Shown piece by piece: positions 6,600-9,961 of a DNA stretch of 9,961 nucleotides. How positions within the stretch are numbered: position 1 is the stretch's first letter; every line of letters starts with the position of its first letter. Both the position numbers and the translations under genes were made by a program. The stretch comes from Clostridiaceae bacterium (lineage in GTDB: Bacteria; Bacillota; Clostridia; Peptostreptococcales; Peptostreptococcaceae). The notes beneath the pieces are model-generated. The model did not search any database and was not told where the DNA came from. It worked only from the letters and a program-made list of their open reading frames with translations. The stretch lies in NCBI GenBank assembly GCA_902362365.1, contig CABIVQ010000074.1, positions 1 through 9,961 on the forward strand, read 5' to 3'.

Positions 6600-6932
6600 T
6601 TTTTAAAATAAAATATAAATATATATTTAAATCTTATAACTATTATCATTTTTTGTCGAATATTTATATTTATTTTAATTTTATAATTTGCTTAAAATAT
6701 GAACTTTATTTTATAATAATTTCTTTACATACCTATATTTTAATAAAATGTAATATTTCCACTCAGAAAAATTTTTTTCATTTTTTCTTTTATAATCTTT
6801 TATCTATAAAAACTTCATTTCAATTAAAAATAAATAATATGACATTTCATTATATCATCATCCTCAACTCCTTAAAAATTTGTTGAGCTAAATATCATAC
6901 CACTACTAGTATATTTTTAAAACTACGTGGTT
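6600..6932. other. AT-rich intergenic region without a recognisable gene
   Basis: This stretch separates the divergent BMP and DUF819 genes. Long A/T runs create short low-complexity reading frames, none with a ribosome binding site or a protein-like composition. The only structures I see are two small inverted repeats: CTCAAC/GTTGAG (6863-6887) and ACCAC/GTGGT (6899-6931). The second lies just upstream of the DUF819 promoter and could be an operator. Confidence 0.6.
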
Positions 6933-6961
6933 CTGTCATAAATTTACAAATCTAGTATAAT
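6933..6961 (+). promoter_or_regulatory. predicted promoter of the DUF819 gene
   Basis: CTGTCA (6933-6938, 4 of 6 matches) and a perfect TATAAT (6956-6961) have a 17-nt spacer. The predicted start is near 6968, giving a leader of about 28 nt before the coding frame. Confidence 0.75.
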
Positions 6962-6995
6962 ATATCTAAAACAAAATAATATATGGAGGAAAAAT

Positions 6996-8186
6996 ATAAA
7001 GACATTAATAAGTCCAGATAATACTTGGATGCTATGGACATTCTTAGTAGGGATGGCCACTATTGCAATCGTTCTTGAGCAAAAATATAAATTGGCAGCT
7101 AGGATAACTGGTGCCATAATAGCATTAATGGGATCAATACTATTCGCTAACTTCAATATAATTCCAACAACCTCACCAGTTTATGATATAGTTTGGGATT
7201 ACGCTGTACCAATAGCAATTCCATTATTATTATTAAAAGCTGATATTAGAAAAATCAAAAATGAGAGTGGACGAATATTTAAAGCCTTTCATATTTCAGC
7301 ATTTGGTACAATTGTAGGTACTTTTATTGCTGCATTTGCACTTAGCTCTACTTTACCATACGTAGCAGAAATTGCAGGAATGATGACTGGCTCATACATA
7401 GGTGGCGGAGTTAACTTTGTTGCTATGACATCAGCTTATAATACACCCGAAAATATTACAAATGCAACTATAGTAGCAGATAACTTAGTAATGGCTGTAT
7501 ACTTCTTTATTTGTATGTCTATTTCATCTTTTAAGTTTTTCAGATGTAAGTTTGGTATGATTACTACAGAAGCAATAGAAGAAGGAAATGCTTCAACTTA
7601 TTGGACTAAAAAAGAAATCTCACTAAAAGACATCGCCGTAGCAATTACAATTGCAGTAACAGTTGCATCTTTATCTAATGAAGTATCTGCATATTTAAAA
7701 GAAATTATTCCTGGAACTAATATATTAACTAACATGGCTAAAAATATATTTGGTAATATGTATCTGATAATGACTACTTTAATGCTTATTGTTGCTACTA
7801 TGTTCTCTAAACAACTTGAAAATATAAATGGCGCTGAAGAAATTGGTACATTTTTAATTTATCTATTCTTTGTTGTCTTAGGGGTTCCAGCTTCAATAAG
7901 TGAAATAATTAAAAACGGAGCGTTTGTACTATTATTTTGTACCCTTGCGGTTTTAATACATTTAATAGTAACTTTAGGTGTTAGTAAGTTATTTAAGTTC
8001 AAACTAGATGAGCTATTACTTGCTTCAAACGCATGTATCGGTGGGCCTACTACTGCTGTTGCTATGGCAATTGCAAAAGGCTGGAATTCATTAATTATAC
8101 CTACTATGCTATCTGGAATATGGGGATACATCTTAGGTAACTATGCTGGAATTTTAGTTGGAAATATTTTAAAAAGTATCCTCTAA
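6996..8186 (+). CDS. DUF819 (YjcL-like) membrane transporter with an ATA start
   Basis: This is a roughly 396-aa polytopic membrane protein with about ten hydrophobic segments. Two related half-motifs, GSYIGGGVNFVAMTSA (about residue 132 from ATA) and NACIGGPTTAVAMAIAKGW (about 345), lie in each half. This is the pattern of an inverted-repeat secondary transporter of the DUF819/YjcL family. The substrate is unknown. The frame begins at the ribosome binding site GGAGG (6985-6989), and the codon at the ideal 6-nt spacing is ATA (6996), reading ATA-AAG-ACA-TTA-ATA-AGT-CCA-GAT-AAT-ACT-TGG. Nearly all DUF819 proteins begin with a short segment of this kind, so ATG has probably changed to ATA. The next ATG in frame is 7029, which lacks a ribosome binding site and would trim 11 residues. 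The ATG at 6983 is out of frame and gives only a 12-codon peptide. The rest of the frame is intact. Confidence 0.9.
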   Translation: MKTLISPDNTWMLWTFLVGMATIAIVLEQKYKLAARITGAIIALMGSILFANFNIIPTTSPVYDIVWDYAVPIAIPLLLLKADIRKIKNESGRIFKAFHISAFGTIVGTFIAAFALSSTLPYVAEIAGMMTGSYIGGGVNFVAMTSAYNTPENITNATIVADNLVMAVYFFICMSISSFKFFRCKFGMITTEAIEEGNASTYWTKKEISLKDIAVAITIAVTVASLSNEVSAYLKEIIPGTNILTNMAKNIFGNMYLIMTTLMLIVATMFSKQLENINGAEEIGTFLIYLFFVVLGVPASISEIIKNGAFVLLFCTLAVLIHLIVTLGVSKLFKFKLDELLLASNACIGGPTTAVAMAIAKGWNSLIIPTMLSGIWGYILGNYAGILVGNILKSIL

Positions 8187-8252
8187 AATATTAATTTATC
8201 AGAGTATTAAACATGAATAAAAATTAAATTATGATTTAATAACATAAATAAG

Positions 8253-8294
8253 AAACTATGAAATCTAGAGTTTTTCATCTATATTTCATAGTTT
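8253..8294. terminator. hairpin downstream of DUF819
   Basis: A 12-bp perfect inverted repeat (AAACTATGAAAT / ATTTCATAGTTT) has an 18-nt loop and is followed by TATTATTTACTTTTTTG on the plus strand. It lies 66 nt after the DUF819 stop. It may also serve the decayed minus-strand gene that ends at 8370. Confidence 0.7.
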
Positions 8295-8369
8295 TATTAT
8301 TTACTTTTTTGTATAATAATAGGAATATCTAAAAATTAATATTTTTATTAAAACAATTTTGATAATATC

Positions 8370-8820
8370 TTAATCTATTTCAAATTCTCTGTTATTATTA
8401 TCAATAAATCCATCTACAGGAAAAAATATATTAGTACTTTCATCAGTAATCTTTCCTTACTCACTTTGTCTCCATATCCATCTTCTTGTTCTTACATTAT
8501 TGTCATCAGAATAAATTAATTCACTATCTTCTAAGATTTCATTTTTTTCACATCCTAAGGGAATAAATGTATCACCTTGCTTTGAAAATATGACTTCAAT
8601 ACCTCCGCTTAATGTATCAACATCATGTTCCCCTAATAAAACCATAATCTACAATAGGAATTATACTAGGTAACCCTTAACATTTTAATTTTCTACTAAG
8701 CATAGCTTCAATTGAACTCATAAACTTATTTGGATTAATACCTAGTTTTTTGAATGAACCTCTTTAGCAAAGTATTTCATCTAATTCTTTTACTTTAATA
8801 TTTTTAAATTTTTCTTCATA
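8370..8820 (-). pseudogene. B3/B4 tRNA-binding domain protein, decayed
   Basis: The recognisable parts on the minus strand are YEEKFKNIKVKELDEILC, stop (8766-8764), RGSFKKLGINPNKFMSSIEA, then LSRKLKC, stop, GLPSIIPIVD. A shifted frame follows from 8645: EHDVDTLSGGIEVIFSKQGD, IPLGCEKNEI, VRTRRWIWRQSE, stop (TAA 8459-8457), then GKITDESTNIFFPVDGFIDN to TAA 8372-8370. The order and motifs match the B3/B4 domain also found in the phenylalanyl-tRNA synthetase beta subunit, as stand-alone proteins of about 220 aa in Firmicutes. The lesions are three in-frame stops, a deletion after PIVD that removes about ten residues (normally DLYNxxSLKYLLP) and shifts the frame, and loss of the N-terminal ~60 residues. 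No start or ribosome binding site remains. The fragment at 8457-8645 is not a functional gene. Confidence 0.85.
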
Positions 8821-8856
8821 ATATCATATTGTTTGATTTCATGTAGCAATAGCAAA

Positions 8857-9700
8857 TTAATTTATAATTATAGTAGTTTTATCTAATATATTATCATAAA
8901 TCCATTGGGCATTTTCTACAGCTAATCGAATACATCCATGACTCAAAGCCATTCCAAGTCTATCATCAATTATTTCAGTTCCAGATGCATTAAATAAAAT
9001 TGAATGATTAATAATAGCTACCTCTGATTCTCGTAGCATATTTTACTCTATAAGTATCAGATCCAAAGTAAGGCTTTCTACCATTAACATAAAATGTACC
9101 TTTAATGGTTGGTGTACTTGGTTTACCTATTGTACATGACCATTTATATAGTAATTTCCATGAACCATCATCATTTTTTTCAAATATATAAGTAAGTTTA
9201 TTTTCTAAATCTGTTGTAATTAAGTTTAAAGTTGGACTTTTAATTTGATTGTCATTTACAAACCTTGTCATATCTGTATAAAAGTACTCAAAATCATATC
9301 CTTCCGGTGGGTTTCCATCATCAGAAAGGAAATAACTAAATATATACCCTTCTTTATCATCATACATAACATGACTCCAATCTCCATTTACAGACAGCAC
9401 TTGTACTATAGATTTTGGAGGGATTACTGTTACTGGATTCGATTCAGCGGATGGATAAGACCTTAAAGTAACATCTGTCCATGTATATTTTGTTTTTGAT
9501 AAGTAATCGCTATATACATACCCTTTCTGTCCATTGTATATTACTTCATACCAATCTTCCTCCGCATCTATAACTTTAATTTTTGATCCTTCAGGTATTA
9601 CTGTGATTATATTTGAAGAAGTAGATTTTTCTTCCCTTAGATTAGTATTAACTAAGGTATATTTATATGAAATTTGTTCTTGTCTTTTATATACTTTCAT
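8857..9700 (-). pseudogene. L,D-transpeptidase (YkuD) with two SH3 domains, frameshifted
   Basis: Translation from ATG (complement of 9698-9700, with GAGGTG upstream) gives two bacterial SH3 domains (about residues 11-68 and 72-126, each ending in a GYVYSDYLS or GYIFSYFLS element). The start of a YkuD domain follows, through KGTFYVNGRKPYFGSDTYRV, until the frame stops after TRIRGSYY at 9010-9008. The remainder is in another frame down to 8857: NHSILFNASGTEIIDDRLGM, ALSHGCIRLAVENAQWIYDN. It includes the catalytic SHGCIRL motif. Removing one T near 9008-9016 joins the parts as a ~280-aa protein. YkuD enzymes form 3-3 crosslinks in peptidoglycan or attach proteins to the wall. Oddly, no signal peptide is visible, and a stop codon lies directly before the start ATG in that frame, so the N-terminus may also be lost. 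As it stands, the enzyme lacks its catalytic Cys. Confidence 0.88.
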
Positions 9701-9868
9701 ATTTCACCTCGAAATTTACTTTTTATAATATCATATGAGACGTTTTCTTTATTTATCACCATTATACTTATAATCAGATAATACAAACTTTTTAAATTTA
9801 TGTTTTTTACTAATTCTACATCATAAAAAGATGTTGATAATTATATTTCCGTATTTTTATTAAAATAT

Positions 9869-9889
9869 AAAAAAATCCCCTAAAGGGGA
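9869..9889 (-). terminator. intrinsic terminator of the right-edge gene
   Basis: On the minus strand TCCCC-TTTA-GGGGA is followed by seven T (9875-9869). It lies 23 nt after the stop codon of the partial gene at the right edge. Confidence 0.85.
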
Positions 9890-9893
9890 CCTT

Positions 9894-9911
9894 GAGTGGC
9901 TAATGCCACTC
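9894..9911. repeat. perfect hairpin abutting a stop codon
   Basis: GAGTGGC / GCCACTC is a 7-bp perfect stem with a 4-nt loop, directly adjacent to the TAA of the right-edge gene and 4 nt from the terminator stem. It probably adds to termination or protects the mRNA 3' end. Confidence 0.6.
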
Positions 9912-9961
9912 TTATTTGTTATCACCATCTTTGTAGTAAAAATCTGCATCACAATTAGGAC
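9912..9961 (-). CDS. 3' end of a probable zinc-ribbon protein (partial)
   Basis: The minus-strand frame from the right edge reads PNCDADFYYKDGDNK and then TAA (9914-9912), followed at once by a hairpin and a terminator. The incomplete codon before P ends in GT, so TGT (Cys) is possible, which would make a CPNC zinc knuckle. The C-terminal location and the C-P-x-C pattern suggest a zinc-ribbon tail, but the family cannot be told from 15 residues. The termination structures support this as the true reading frame. Confidence 0.6.
   Translation of the reverse strand, partial: PNCDADFYYKDGDNK

Noticed and set aside
6365..6600. Purine riboswitch upstream of the BMP gene
   Set aside because: I looked for it because BMP proteins often follow one. 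The conserved purine riboswitch junction and loop sequences are absent, and the leader matches a PyrR attenuator instead.
6653..6886. A 77-codon plus-strand reading frame
   Set aside because: Composition is almost only Ile, Phe, Leu, Asn, Tyr and Lys from AT runs, and there is no ribosome binding site. It looks like noise.
7859..8131. Minus-strand reading frame inside DUF819
   Set aside because: It is antisense to the conserved IGGPTTAVAMA half of the transporter, with no start signal of its own.
1876..8459. Reassigned stop codons (TAA read as Gln/Glu/Lys) explaining the in-frame stops
   Set aside because: The intact genes here use stop codons normally at their ends with terminators after them, both TAA and TAG occur inside the P-II frame, and the replaced residues differ. 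The same genes also carry deletions and frameshifts, so decay is the simpler explanation.
1..9961. CRISPR array, insertion sequence, tRNA or rRNA gene
   Set aside because: No regularly spaced direct repeats, transposase motifs, terminal inverted repeats with target duplications, or tRNA/rRNA-like sequences were seen.

Overview
The window is very AT-rich DNA with strong GGAGG-type ribosome binding sites, hairpin-plus-T-tract terminators and a gene set typical of anaerobic low-GC Firmicutes. The protein sequences look most like Peptostreptococcaceae (the Clostridioides/Paraclostridium/Romboutsia group). This placement is an inference from protein style, not a database result.

Layout. The left edge holds the first 12 codons of a minus-strand gene whose leader can fold over its own start codon. 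A plus-strand yitT-type membrane gene (210-1081) follows, broken by one missing base. A bidirectional terminator (1104-1135) separates it from a run of minus-strand genes: a small cysteine-cluster protein (1140-1400), a secreted Gly/Ser-rich Tim44-like protein with an in-frame stop (1492-2247), a DUF1648/DUF5808 membrane protein with a frameshift (2314-3431), and a decayed P-II nitrogen regulator (3501-3824). Next comes a peroxide-stress pair on the minus strand, a thioredoxin-type glutathione peroxidase (3977-4456) downstream of an OhrR-type repressor (4575-5006). Both have recognisable promoters, and there is a palindromic candidate operator in the ohrR leader. A short gene remnant (5118-5231) and a terminator separate these from a BMP/Med-family nucleoside-binding lipoprotein (5348-6364). 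Its leader carries a perfect PyrR-binding motif and an intrinsic terminator, which is the architecture of a pyr attenuator. About 330 bp of AT-rich DNA without a gene then leads to a plus-strand DUF819 membrane transporter (6996-8186), whose reading frame opens at ATA instead of ATG. The right end contains a decayed B3/B4-domain protein (8370-8820), a frameshifted L,D-transpeptidase with two SH3 domains (8857-9700), a terminator, and the last codons of a probable zinc-ribbon protein.

How it fits together. The functional parts are independent small units: redox defence (ohrR and gpx), pyrimidine-controlled nucleoside uptake (BMP lipoprotein), and a membrane transporter. The most striking overall feature is decay. 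Six of about a dozen identifiable genes carry lesions of several kinds: single-base indels, nonsense codons and internal or terminal deletions. A seventh lacks a standard start codon. Homopolymer sequencing error could explain some indels, but it cannot explain the in-frame stops and deletions in the P-II and B3/B4 genes. The most informative regulatory observation is the PyrR attenuator, which suggests that a normally purine-associated lipoprotein family member here serves pyrimidine nucleosides.
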